A DNA stretch of 32,262 nucleotides, taken from NCBI GenBank assembly GCA_003252385.1, contig QKEH01000023.1, forward strand, positions 1 through 32,262, read 5' to 3'. The notes under the pieces were generated by a model. That model saw only the letters and a program-made list of their open reading frames with translations. It had not been told where the DNA came from and did not search any database. Source of the stretch: Bacteroidota bacterium. GTDB taxonomy: Bacteria; Bacteroidota; Bacteroidia; Bacteroidales; UBA10428. Made by a program: the position numbers and the translations under genes. Below, in pieces: positions 16,891 to 24,714 of this stretch (within the stretch, counting starts at the first letter, position 1; each line of letters begins with the position of its first letter).

Positions 16891-17082
16891 TTAAGCGGCT
16901 ATGTATTCGAAAATATCGTTTATTACATCGGAGTGCGATGCTCCGTAATTGGCTTTCAGCCACTTATGAAGATTGATAATCTCGTAAGACTTCAACCATT
17001 TAAAGGATTTAACGATTTCCTTCCGAAACAGCTCCTTGTCATAGCTGACCTGATGCAACAGCATTTTTTGATGTTCTAACAT
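16891..17082 (-). CDS. Small hypothetical protein (63 residues)
   Basis: A short protein beginning MLEHQKMLLHQVSYDKEL. It is rich in Lys, Trp and Leu and probably all helical, with the segment FRKEIVKSFKWLKSYEI and a final DVINDIFEYIAA. It has coding-like composition and resembles small conserved Bacteroidota proteins of unknown function, though I cannot name a family. The ATG at 17080-17082 is preferred over the in-frame TTG two codons upstream. It stands alone between the glycosyltransferase operon and the divergent TonB receptor operon. Confidence 0.55.
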   Translation of the reverse strand: MLEHQKMLLHQVSYDKELFRKEIVKSFKWLKSYEIINLHKWLKANYGASHSDVINDIFEYIAA

Positions 17083-17312
17083 GTTCAACCGGATTTTGTG
17101 TATAATTCGAAATTACTATTTCACACCTCTCTGGCGAAATTTTTTAGGGTGAGATACATCATCCGGAAGCGGTTATTCATGCTAGTCCCAGAGCTTTTCC
17201 GAAGGAGGGGGTCTGTTGTGATAAAATGGGATACCTTTCAGAAACAACAAGGAATAGAGCAGTATTTAAGGACGTTTTTTGAAATCAGGTGTGTTAACCC
17301 CGAATTATTGTA

Positions 17313-17320
17313 TACATTTG
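17313..17320 (+). promoter_or_regulatory. Candidate -7 box for the TonB receptor operon
   Basis: TACATTTG matches TAnnTTTG exactly and lies 27 bases before the GTG proposed as the receptor start. No good TTG-type -33 element is seen at the expected distance, so an activator may be needed or the match may be chance. Confidence 0.4.
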
Positions 17321-17347
17321 GACGGAAGTAGCACAAAAAAAATTAAC

Positions 17348-19201
17348 GTGACACGATCTACTCGGCTTTTCGCCCTTATTCTGGGAAGTTTGGCATTCAA
17401 CCTGTTTGCTCAAGCTCCCCCATCATTTTTAGACGATACTCTGGCTCTTGAGGAAGTAACCGTTTCAACCACTAAAATAGAAGTGCAGGAATTTTCGGCT
17501 CCCTTAAGCATAACCAGTATACACAGCGAGGCTATTGAATCCTCATCGGAATCGGCTTTGTTTCCCATTTTGTCCGAGCAGGTTCCGGGGCTGTTTATTA
17601 CAGAACGGGGGGTTACCGGGTTTGGCGTATCGACTGGTGCTGCCGGCCAGATTTCAATGCGGGGTATAGGGGGCAACCCTACCTCGCAGGTGCTGATACT
17701 GTTGAATGGAAACCCTCAATATATGGGGATTATGGGGCACCCGTTGGCCGATGCATACACCACTTCGGGCGTGGAACGTGTGGAGGTGATTCGCAGCCCG
17801 GCATCGATGCTCTATGGTTCCAATGCCATGGGAGGGGTAATCAATATTATCACCCGCGAACCTCACGACGATGGCGCTCATGCCAGTGTGAAGGCGCAAT
17901 ATGGCTCGTTCAATACCGCTAAACTGATGGCTCATGCCTCCTGGAAACATAAAAAACTAAGCTTTTACGGCGGTATTGGCTACGACCGGACCGATGGACA
18001 TCGCGATTCTTCCGATTTCCACATTCTGAATTCAACCCTTCGGGGAAATTACCAGTTAAACAGCCACCTTCGGATTTACGCCGACTGGTCCATGGCGCAT
18101 TTTGAGGCGCAGGATCCGGGAGCCTTCGATGCATCCGCCGGGGAACGAATCAACATCCACAGGGGAATGTACAGCGTGGGCGCAGACAATCGTTTCGGGA
18201 AAACCCAGGGATCGCTGCGTTTTTTCCGGAATTTTGGCGAACATTCTATTACCGATGGTTTTCATTCGAAAGATTACAACTACGGTTTGGCGTTGCATCA
18301 GTCGGTGAATTTATGGAAAGGCCAAACCCTGACCCTGGGCAGCGATATGAAGCAATTTGGCGGAAGGGCTGAAAATGTACTGGCCATGCAGGGAAAGGGT
18401 TTGATGTTGCTAGATACTTCGTTGTACGAGAGGGCCGGTTATATGCTGCTTCGGCAGGAACTATTTTCCGGGCGCTTATTCCTGAACGGCGGATACCGGA
18501 TGGATTACCACAGTAATGCTGGTTGGGAGCCGGTTCCCATGGCCGGAATTACCTGGCGGGGATGGGAAAAAACCATATTCAAAGCATCGGTGGCGAAAGG
18601 ATTCAGAAACCCCACCCTGCGCGAGTTATACATGTTTGGAACGGCGAACGATCAGCTAAAGGCCGAAGATATGGTAAACACCGAGGTAAGTGTCATTCAG
18701 CATTTCTGGGACGACAAGTTCCGCACCGAACTTACTATGTACTATGCCGAAGGACACAATCTGATCGGTTCGCGTACCCTGGCCGGAAGAACCCAGCTAT
18801 GGAATACCGGACATTTTATACACAAAGGAGTAGAACTTCTGGCTTCCTGCAAATTGAACCGGCAATTCAGTGTAACCGCTAATTATTCCGGGCTGAACAT
18901 GGACGATCCTGTACCGGGCACGCCGGAACAGCAATGGTATGCCAATCTCAAGTTTAAGCAGAACAAATGGGGAGCCTATCTCGCCTGGCAGCACATTCAT
19001 CATTTGAATTTGACACAACTAAACGGCTCCTGGGTAAAAGAAAACTACCACTTGCTCAATACCGGCATCGATTACCGGGTAAACCACTGGGTGCAATTTT
19101 TTCTAAAAGCAGATAACCTGCTCAACGCAAGCTACGAGATGAATGCCGGGTACCCCATGCCGGGTATCATGGGATTTGTTGGAATTAATGTAAATTTATA
19201 G
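17348..19201 (+). CDS. TonB-dependent outer membrane receptor
   Basis: A receptor of about 617 residues with a signal peptide (TRSTRLFALILGSLAFNLFAQ), a TonB-box-like segment (LEEVTVSTTK), a plug domain (ISMRGIGGNPTSQVLILLNG, then GVERVEVIRSPASMLYGSNAMGGVINIITR) and a 22-strand-type barrel ending MGFVGINVNL. It has no CarboxypepD-like N-terminal domain and is short, like siderophore, cobalamin or metal-complex receptors rather than SusC. The start is set at GTG 17348 because it gives a proper signal peptide; a TTG at 17279 would add 23 unlikely residues. It is followed after three bases by the NicO-like gene, which suggests that the ligand is a metal or metal complex. Confidence 0.93.
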   Translation: MTRSTRLFALILGSLAFNLFAQAPPSFLDDTLALEEVTVSTTKIEVQEFSAPLSITSIHSEAIESSSESALFPILSEQVPGLFITERGVTGFGVSTGAAGQISMRGIGGNPTSQVLILLNGNPQYMGIMGHPLADAYTTSGVERVEVIRSPASMLYGSNAMGGVINIITREPHDDGAHASVKAQYGSFNTAKLMAHASWKHKKLSFYGGIGYDRTDGHRDSSDFHILNSTLRGNYQLNSHLRIYADWSMAHFEAQDPGAFDASAGERINIHRGMYSVGADNRFGKTQGSLRFFRNFGEHSITDGFHSKDYNYGLALHQSVNLWKGQTLTLGSDMKQFGGRAENVLAMQGKGLMLLDTSLYERAGYMLLRQELFSGRLFLNGGYRMDYHSNAGWEPVPMAGITWRGWEKTIFKASVAKGFRNPTLRELYMFGTANDQLKAEDMVNTEVSVIQHFWDDKFRTELTMYYAEGHNLIGSRTLAGRTQLWNTGHFIHKGVELLASCKLNRQFSVTANYSGLNMDDPVPGTPEQQWYANLKFKQNKWGAYLAWQHIHHLNLTQLNGSWVKENYHLLNTGIDYRVNHWVQFFLKADNLLNASYEMNAGYPMPGIMGFVGINVNL

Positions 19202-19204
19202 GCC

Positions 19205-19849
19205 ATGGATACAAACACTACATTTTTAGCCGTAACCGCAATGTCGGTGGGGGTTTTTCACACCCTTGCAGGCCCCGACCACTACCTGCCTTTTGTGGCG
19301 ATGTCGAAAACCAGAGGGTGGTCTATGATGAAAACCATTCAGGTGGTTATTGCCTGTGGGCTGGGGCACGTGCTTAGTTCGGTGCTTATTGGTTTTATTG
19401 GCATTGGAGCCGGTATTGCCGTTCGGGAAGTGGAATGGTTCGAAGGGGTACGGGGCAATATTGCTGCCTGGCTGTTATTTTTATTCGGTGTGCTGTATAC
19501 CCTTTGGGCCGTTGTACAAATTGCACGGAACCGGCATCACCATCACCACGAAATTTCGGAGAAGCGTAAAATGACCTTCTGGATTCTTTTTACCATATTC
19601 CTTTTTGGCCCCTGTGAGCCGCTGATCCCGATATTGATGTACCCGGCTGCTCAAAACAACGGAATGGCACTGGTACTGATTACCGGCATTTTTACCGTAG
19701 CTACTGTGGGGACTATGATTCTTACCGTAGTGACCCTCTTACGGGGGCTTTCGCTGGTTAAAATGCATGTTTTGGAACGCTACCAGCATTTTATGGCGGG
19801 TTCGGCACTGGCAATTTGCGGTGCGGGTATTCTTTTTCTGGGTCTCTAG
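19205..19849 (+). CDS. NicO/UreH-like metal transporter
   Basis: The 214-residue membrane protein has about six hydrophobic segments. The first carries GVFHTLAGPDHYLPF (His19, Asp25, His26), the H-x(n)-DH signature of NicO/RcnA/UreH-type nickel-cobalt permeases. The second carries GLGHVLSS. A His run (NRHHHHHE, about residues 110-117) lies in the central loop, and FGPCEPLIP is in the fourth segment. Family members move Ni2+ or Co2+ across the inner membrane; direction and ion cannot be fixed from sequence. It lies three bases after the TonB receptor and nine bases before the nucleoside-hydrolase/FmdE gene, hence one operon. Confidence 0.82.
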   Translation: MDTNTTFLAVTAMSVGVFHTLAGPDHYLPFVAMSKTRGWSMMKTIQVVIACGLGHVLSSVLIGFIGIGAGIAVREVEWFEGVRGNIAAWLLFLFGVLYTLWAVVQIARNRHHHHHEISEKRKMTFWILFTIFLFGPCEPLIPILMYPAAQNNGMALVLITGIFTVATVGTMILTVVTLLRGLSLVKMHVLERYQHFMAGSALAICGAGILFLGL

Positions 19850-19858
19850 AATGAACGT

Positions 19859-21271
19859 ATGAAACGATGGCTCTCACTTTTTTTCCTGGTTTTAGTGCTT
19901 CATGCAGCAGCTCATCCCTGGAAAGCTCAACATTATGTGATTGTGGATACTGATTGCGGACTCGATGACTTTCGGGCATTGAACCTCATGCTTGCTTCAC
20001 CGCAAATCCGGGTGTTGGCGGTGGTCACCTCACCGGGGGTGGTTTCGGCCGAACTGGGATCTGTCAAAGTGAAAGCATTGCTTCGCGACCTGCATCATGA
20101 TGGTATTCCGGTAGGGGCGTGGACCGCATCGGACATAAAGGCCAAAAATTGTCCCGCTGCGCTTCGTTTCGAATGGGGAAGCTCGGTGCAGGATTCCGAT
20201 ACCATTGCGAATGCTCTGGATGTGGTGCGGAAGGTTTTCCGATACACCCGGGAACCGGTTCAATGGGTAGCACTGGGAAGTCTCGATTTTACCCGGCATG
20301 CTGCCGACAGTCTGGATCATTTTGTCCATCGGGTACAGGAAGTGGTTTGGTTAAGTTCCGGCAGTATGGATTCGCTCGACTTTAATTACTATCTGGCACC
20401 CGAGGCCTGTCGTGCAGTCAGAAACCTGGGCATACCCTGTCATGCGATTGCCGCCAGGCGCATGTCGTATCCCGATTCGTTGCAGGCTCTGCTGAATTCC
20501 GTTTCCGGCAATCGGTATAAAAGACTGGCTGCCAGCCTGCAGGAAGCGGCACCTTTCGCTACAACTTGTTTTGATGAAGAAAGTGTATGGCATCTGATTC
20601 AGGAAAACAGTTACACGGCCGATACTTCGGCAGGCGGGGTATTCTATCGAAATAATGGAACTATGGCTCTATATGATTTCTACCGGCAGCTGCTCGGCTG
20701 GGAGCCTGCTGCGCAGAATCAGGTATTGTCCACATTTCCGATGCAAGCGGCTAACTATCTGGACGACGTGTCCACTATCGCGGATCAAACCATTCGAGCC
20801 TATGGGCAGGAAGAATGGATAGCCGGAGTTATAGCTAATGAGATGCACCGGCATCTGGGGGTATATGCCATTACGGGTGTAAAAATGGGCATACGGGCCA
20901 AAGAGTATTTTGGTGCCGGACTGGACGAACTTTGCATAACAAGCTATACCGGACTGGTTCCTCCCTTTTCATGTATGAACGATGGTTTGCAGATTAGCAC
21001 CGGAGCTACTTTAGGGCATGGTTTGATATGGGTTGCAGGCGATTCTTTGCAGTTGCCGCGTGCCGACTTTAGCTATATGGGCACCACCATCCGGATGCAA
21101 CTAAAAGAGGAATACCGGTTAAAACTGGCCCGGCGCATCCGGGAGTATGAGCAATTTTATGGTTTGCGCAGCGACATCTATTGGGAACTGGTGCGTGGCG
21201 AAGCTCTGAAAATATGGAGAGATTGGAACCGTTACGATATATTTGACATTACGGTGTGCAAAACGGAATAG
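19859..21271 (+). CDS. Exported nucleoside-hydrolase-like protein fused to FmdE-like domain
   Basis: The 470-residue product has a signal peptide (WLSLFFLVLVLHAAAHPWKAQ). Residues 25-270 resemble inosine/uridine-preferring nucleoside hydrolases: VDTDCGLDD (Asp30, Asp32, Asp36, Asp37) gives the Ca2+/ribose site, VALGSLDFTRHAADS replaces the usual GPLTN loop, and DFNYYLAPEACRAV matches the EFN..DPEA segment. Residues about 316-430 resemble FmdE: HRHLGVYAITGVKMGIRA (His330, His332), then FSCMNDGLQISTGATLGHGLI with Cys372 kept, but the second Cys of the family's TGCTLGKG changed to Ala and its Lys to His. The fusion is unusual. It may process a nucleotide-like or metal cofactor in the periplasm (inference). 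Confidence 0.78.
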   Translation: MKRWLSLFFLVLVLHAAAHPWKAQHYVIVDTDCGLDDFRALNLMLASPQIRVLAVVTSPGVVSAELGSVKVKALLRDLHHDGIPVGAWTASDIKAKNCPAALRFEWGSSVQDSDTIANALDVVRKVFRYTREPVQWVALGSLDFTRHAADSLDHFVHRVQEVVWLSSGSMDSLDFNYYLAPEACRAVRNLGIPCHAIAARRMSYPDSLQALLNSVSGNRYKRLAASLQEAAPFATTCFDEESVWHLIQENSYTADTSAGGVFYRNNGTMALYDFYRQLLGWEPAAQNQVLSTFPMQAANYLDDVSTIADQTIRAYGQEEWIAGVIANEMHRHLGVYAITGVKMGIRAKEYFGAGLDELCITSYTGLVPPFSCMNDGLQISTGATLGHGLIWVAGDSLQLPRADFSYMGTTIRMQLKEEYRLKLARRIREYEQFYGLRSDIYWELVRGEALKIWRDWNRYDIFDITVCKTE

Positions 21272-21339
21272 CAGGTTTTTGGATCGTTGACAGGCAAACT
21301 GTGGCATTGGTATCCGGTTCCTTGCAAAATCCGGAAAAT

Positions 21340-22317
21340 TCAAATCCTGGCCAGTGCCAGAAAGATAACATGTACCGAAATACTCACCGCCAGATAAATG
21401 GCACGTGCACTTTCTGATTTTAGTCCCCTCAGCTTGTAACGAATGGCGTTTCGGGAGCAGGTGGTGATACAATCGCCGCAATGGGTGCAGGTTCGTCCCA
21501 CCTTTCGTTCCCGGATCAGCTCAGGGGAGAGCGCCTCGTAACGACAGGCCGGAAGACAATGCTGGCAGCCATTGCACGCCGGGTCAATTTTAATCCGTAT
21601 GGGGTTAATGCCTTTCAGGTAGCTGACCACGGTGCCAACCGGGCAATAGTAAATGCAATGCACCATTTTCCCTTTCTTTGCAGACAGAAAGAAAATGACG
21701 GTTAATCCGCCGATTCCGAAACTGGCTACCAATGCGGAACCGAAGGAAGGTGGCAGGTTCAATCCTCTAAAAAGCAGTGCTGCGGAAATTACAACAAGCA
21801 GCACCGTATTTTTGATTAGCCACAGGTGTTTGTGGGTGGGGGATGGCTTTTTTCTGTCGGCAGCCCATCCGTCCAGTGCTCCCAAATAGCACAACTGGCT
21901 GCACCAGGCAGGGCCTGCCAGTACAAGGGTACTCAGAAAGAGCAGGGGCATAAAGCTCATTTCGCCACGGTAGATGGGGCCTGCCAAAATCATGGCGGGA
22001 ACCGGGAAATGCAGCCGGCCGGTCATTAAAAATCGCGAATCAAGCAACAGGCCAAGGAGCAGCTGTCCAAAGAAAGCCAGGGAAAAAACTTTCCAGGATC
22101 GCAGTCTCCATTTCGCAGTTTGTGCCGGCAGGAGCATGTGATACAGCAGAAAAGCTCCGTAGGTGGCAATCAACCCGATCTCGATCCAGCCGCTGCCGGC
22201 TATAAAGCGTTCGGCCAGAAGCATAGGCTGCTTCATATTAGCTTGAATTCCGCTCAGCAGGGCAGCCACAAAGATAAAAACACTTAGGGACCAAAGTAGC
22301 CTCTTGTTTCTGGTCAT
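21340..22317 (-). CDS. NapH-like polyferredoxin membrane protein
   Basis: The 325-residue protein has about seven membrane segments and two short Cys-x3-Cys sites characteristic of the NapH/CcoG/YccM group (CSQLCYLGALDGW and CIYYCPVGTVVSYLKGINP). Two [4Fe-4S] ferredoxin motifs follow at the C-terminal side (CNGCQHCLPACRYEA and CTHCGDCITTCSRNA). A final hydrophobic segment follows. Such proteins pass electrons between membrane quinol and periplasmic or cytoplasmic partners. It lies 60 bases after nrfA on the same strand, so it probably serves or assists nitrite ammonification. It converges on the nucleoside-hydrolase/FmdE gene with no clear terminator between. Confidence 0.82.
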   Translation of the reverse strand: MTRNKRLLWSLSVFIFVAALLSGIQANMKQPMLLAERFIAGSGWIEIGLIATYGAFLLYHMLLPAQTAKWRLRSWKVFSLAFFGQLLLGLLLDSRFLMTGRLHFPVPAMILAGPIYRGEMSFMPLLFLSTLVLAGPAWCSQLCYLGALDGWAADRKKPSPTHKHLWLIKNTVLLVVISAALLFRGLNLPPSFGSALVASFGIGGLTVIFFLSAKKGKMVHCIYYCPVGTVVSYLKGINPIRIKIDPACNGCQHCLPACRYEALSPELIRERKVGRTCTHCGDCITTCSRNAIRYKLRGLKSESARAIYLAVSISVHVIFLALARI

Positions 22318-22377
22318 GTTATAAAATACGTACCATACGGTGTTACTGAAAGCAGGGTGTACGAGTTGTGCAATGTG

Positions 22378-23901
22378 CTAGTTGGGAGTTTGAACCGGGT
22401 AGCCTGCCTCACGTTCACGGGCGGTGGCAAGCCATTGGGGAAGCAGGGTTTTCAGAAATTCCGATTTTTCAGCCTCCAGTTGTTCCATATTGAGCCCGAT
22501 GTATTGCTGCGCTTTGGCTTTGGTGCTGATATCCGGATAGGGCACTTGCTCGTTGTACCCCAAGCTGGCTAAAAGGCGTGCCAGTTTGAGACGGGCTTCC
22601 TGAGCCAGGTCGATGCCGGTGGCAATTACCCGGCCGGTTTCCACCGGGGAATGGAAAGAACCTCCATGGCTGGCAGCTGCATAGTCCCATCGCCATTGTG
22701 CGTGTCGGATGTCCAGAAGCACGTCTTGCATTTGCTGCTCTGTTGCCCCTAAGTCCCAGGCTTTTTTGGCTTCTACGTGGGCATGTACCAGCAATTCTTC
22801 CAGGGTGTTTCGGTTTTCGATAATCCGATCCTGCCTTTCGTAAACGTCGCGAACCAGGTGCTCGGTTTCTTCGCGGTGACAAACCTGGCACGAGTTGGAG
22901 ACGTTCTTCAGCGGACTCACAATGTGATGGCTGGTGAATTTCTGTCCTCCTTCCGAGATATACGGCATGTGACAATCGGCACAGGATACGCCGCGGCTGG
23001 CGTGCGTACCGGTTAAATAGATTTCGTACCCGGGGTGTTGTGCCTTAAGCATGGGCGCCTTGCTTAACTGATGGGTCCAATCGGAAAAATCCTTAGCATC
23101 GTAGTAGGATTCCATGGCTTCCGCCGACATGCCATTGTCCCAGGGGAAGGTAAGGTAGGGAACTTCCTCGGAACCCGGCCGATGCTTATCGAAATAGTAC
23201 TCCACATGGCATTGGGCGCACACCAGGCTGCGCATTTCCTGGTGACTGGCCTGCGAAATATCTTTTCCCTGTCGGTTAAAGGCTTCGATTAATGCCGGAC
23301 GCGAAATGCGCAGGTTCATGGTTTGGGAATCGTGACAATCGGCACAGCCAATGGCGTTTACAATTTGGTGTCCTTTGGTGTCCCAGCTGCCGCTGTAAAA
23401 TTCGGCAATGCCTACTTCGTTCATCAGACGGGGAACATCGGGACTTTTACAGGTCCAGCAGGTGTTCGGCATGGGGCTTTTTCGCTCGGAGGTGGGGCCG
23501 CCCGTACGCAGGGTATTCCAAATGTCTTTTACTGCATACTGATGGCCGCGTGCCTGGTTGTAGTCTTTCGAAAAACCGTAACCGGCCCATAGCACCACCA
23601 AACGGGGATCCACTTCCAGCATGTCGATGGTGGCCGAGCCGTTGTACTTGGTGCGCAACGAGGTGTCGCGGGTTTGCATAAAGGATTGGTATTCACGGGG
23701 AAAGTTCTGTCCCCATACTTCGTTCCGGGGTTCAAACTGATCGTATTTTACCTGGGGGGTGTAGGCAAAAGTGGCTTCTGCCCGGCGTTGCATGATGGAG
23801 GAGGCCAGCATGCCCAACAGGAAAACTACGGCAGCGGTTGCCAGAAACAAGGCCCATCCGATCACGGGACGTTTTTTAATCTGTTCGCTTAAAGGCTTCA
23901 T
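22378..23901 (-). CDS. nrfA: Ammonia-forming cytochrome c nitrite reductase
   Basis: The 507-residue pentahaem enzyme reduces nitrite to ammonium with six electrons in the periplasm. The active-site haem motif CWTCK (about residues 148-152, Lys as axial ligand) is followed by four CxxCH motifs: CADCHDS, CAQCHVEYYF, CADCHMPY and CQVCHREE. The conserved KFTSHHIVSPL carries the active-site His region, and VEYYF the calcium/Tyr region. An N-terminal signal anchor (about residues 13-34, GWALFLATAAVVFLLGMLA) probably exports the protein. It lies 32 bases after nrfH, its quinol-oxidising partner. Length is normal for the family. Confidence 0.97.
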   Translation of the reverse strand: MKPLSEQIKKRPVIGWALFLATAAVVFLLGMLASSIMQRRAEATFAYTPQVKYDQFEPRNEVWGQNFPREYQSFMQTRDTSLRTKYNGSATIDMLEVDPRLVVLWAGYGFSKDYNQARGHQYAVKDIWNTLRTGGPTSERKSPMPNTCWTCKSPDVPRLMNEVGIAEFYSGSWDTKGHQIVNAIGCADCHDSQTMNLRISRPALIEAFNRQGKDISQASHQEMRSLVCAQCHVEYYFDKHRPGSEEVPYLTFPWDNGMSAEAMESYYDAKDFSDWTHQLSKAPMLKAQHPGYEIYLTGTHASRGVSCADCHMPYISEGGQKFTSHHIVSPLKNVSNSCQVCHREETEHLVRDVYERQDRIIENRNTLEELLVHAHVEAKKAWDLGATEQQMQDVLLDIRHAQWRWDYAAASHGGSFHSPVETGRVIATGIDLAQEARLKLARLLASLGYNEQVPYPDISTKAKAQQYIGLNMEQLEAEKSEFLKTLLPQWLATAREREAGYPVQTPN

Positions 23902-23933
23902 AACGACTGTATTATTGGATAAGTTAGGGGGTG

Positions 23934-24509
23934 TTACTGGTGGGTTATTTTACGGCGGAGCCAGGCGGGTACCGGATTTTCCGGTAAGGGTACCCGGGCA
24001 TATGGAACACTCGACAGGCTGTTTACCCTTCCGTGTGGTGTTTCGCGATGGCATTCCCAGCATTTGCGGCTGGTACGGTTCATTTTGTGCTGGTGGATAT
24101 GCATAGCCATTTTAGGGTCAAGCAGGGTTTTGGAATGACAGCGTATACAGTTTTGCTGCACCACTTCTTGACCTTCTTCATGAATGTAGATTACCTGGGG
24201 CTCTTTGCGCAGCGTAAAAATGGTCGCATGGCGCATACCATCCTTAGCTTTAAAGTAGTATTTATTCAGTACGGAATTGTGGGGTACGTGGCAATCGTTA
24301 CAGTTGGTTACCTCCCGATGGGCGCTGTGGCTCCAAGTGGCATATTGCGGCGCCATGATGTGGCAGTTGACACAGGTTTTCGGGTCATCGGAGAGGTAGG
24401 AGTTCGCTTTGGACAGGCGAAAAGCAAAAACAGACAGTCCGGCCAGGATGCCCAGAATTATAATAACGGGCAGTTTCCAGGTGTCGGGAGGGCGGAGGAA
24501 TCTCAACAT
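23934..24509 (-). CDS. nrfH: Cytochrome c nitrite reductase small subunit (tetrahaem)
   Basis: The 191-residue product has one N-terminal membrane helix (about residues 13-32) and four CxxCH motifs: CVNCHIM, CNDCHVP, CIRCHSK and CWECHRE. The first, CxxCHxM, is the NrfH form in which a Met ligates the quinol-oxidising haem. NrfH belongs to the NapC/NirT group and passes electrons from menaquinol to NrfA. The C-terminal extension after the last haem (about 30 residues, Pro/Arg-rich) is slightly long. It is first in the nrf operon, divergent from the LytS-type kinase gene. Confidence 0.96.
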   Translation of the reverse strand: MLRFLRPPDTWKLPVIIILGILAGLSVFAFRLSKANSYLSDDPKTCVNCHIMAPQYATWSHSAHREVTNCNDCHVPHNSVLNKYYFKAKDGMRHATIFTLRKEPQVIYIHEEGQEVVQQNCIRCHSKTLLDPKMAMHIHQHKMNRTSRKCWECHRETPHGRVNSLSSVPYARVPLPENPVPAWLRRKITHQ

Positions 24510-24621
24510 AAAAACAGACCTTTAAATCTTAATAATAAAGTAAAGTTACAAAGAAAGATTAAGCAGGCGATGGTGTGATCGTTATTTGGAATCATTCTGA
24601 AAGAATGGAAGATGTGGGTGG

Positions 24622-24670
24622 AATTGGTCAATTCATTCTGTTTGATGGTTGATGAATTACAACGGTTAAT
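24622..24670. promoter_or_regulatory. GGTY-RAT repeats between nrfH and the LytS/LytTR genes
   Basis: Three similar plus-strand sequences occur: TTGGTCAATTC (GGT at 24626), ATGGTTGATGAAT (GGT at 24647) and ACGGTTAATTGAAT (GGT at 24664). The first two are 21 bases apart, two helical turns, as in LytTR-type direct-repeat operators. They could be targets of the adjacent LytTR regulator acting on its own genes, on nrf, or on both. Confidence 0.35.
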
Positions 24671-24714
24671 TGAATGTTTTAGAAAATACCGGAGGCTTTT
24701 CAGTAGCTTTAACC

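Noticed and set aside
17098-17331. A 77-codon plus-strand frame before the TonB receptor gene
   Set aside because: Composition is unlike the surrounding genes, and it runs over the candidate promoter of the receptor operon.
24033-24578. A 181-codon open frame on the plus strand
   Set aside because: It is antisense to nrfH, whose four haem motifs make the minus-strand reading certain.
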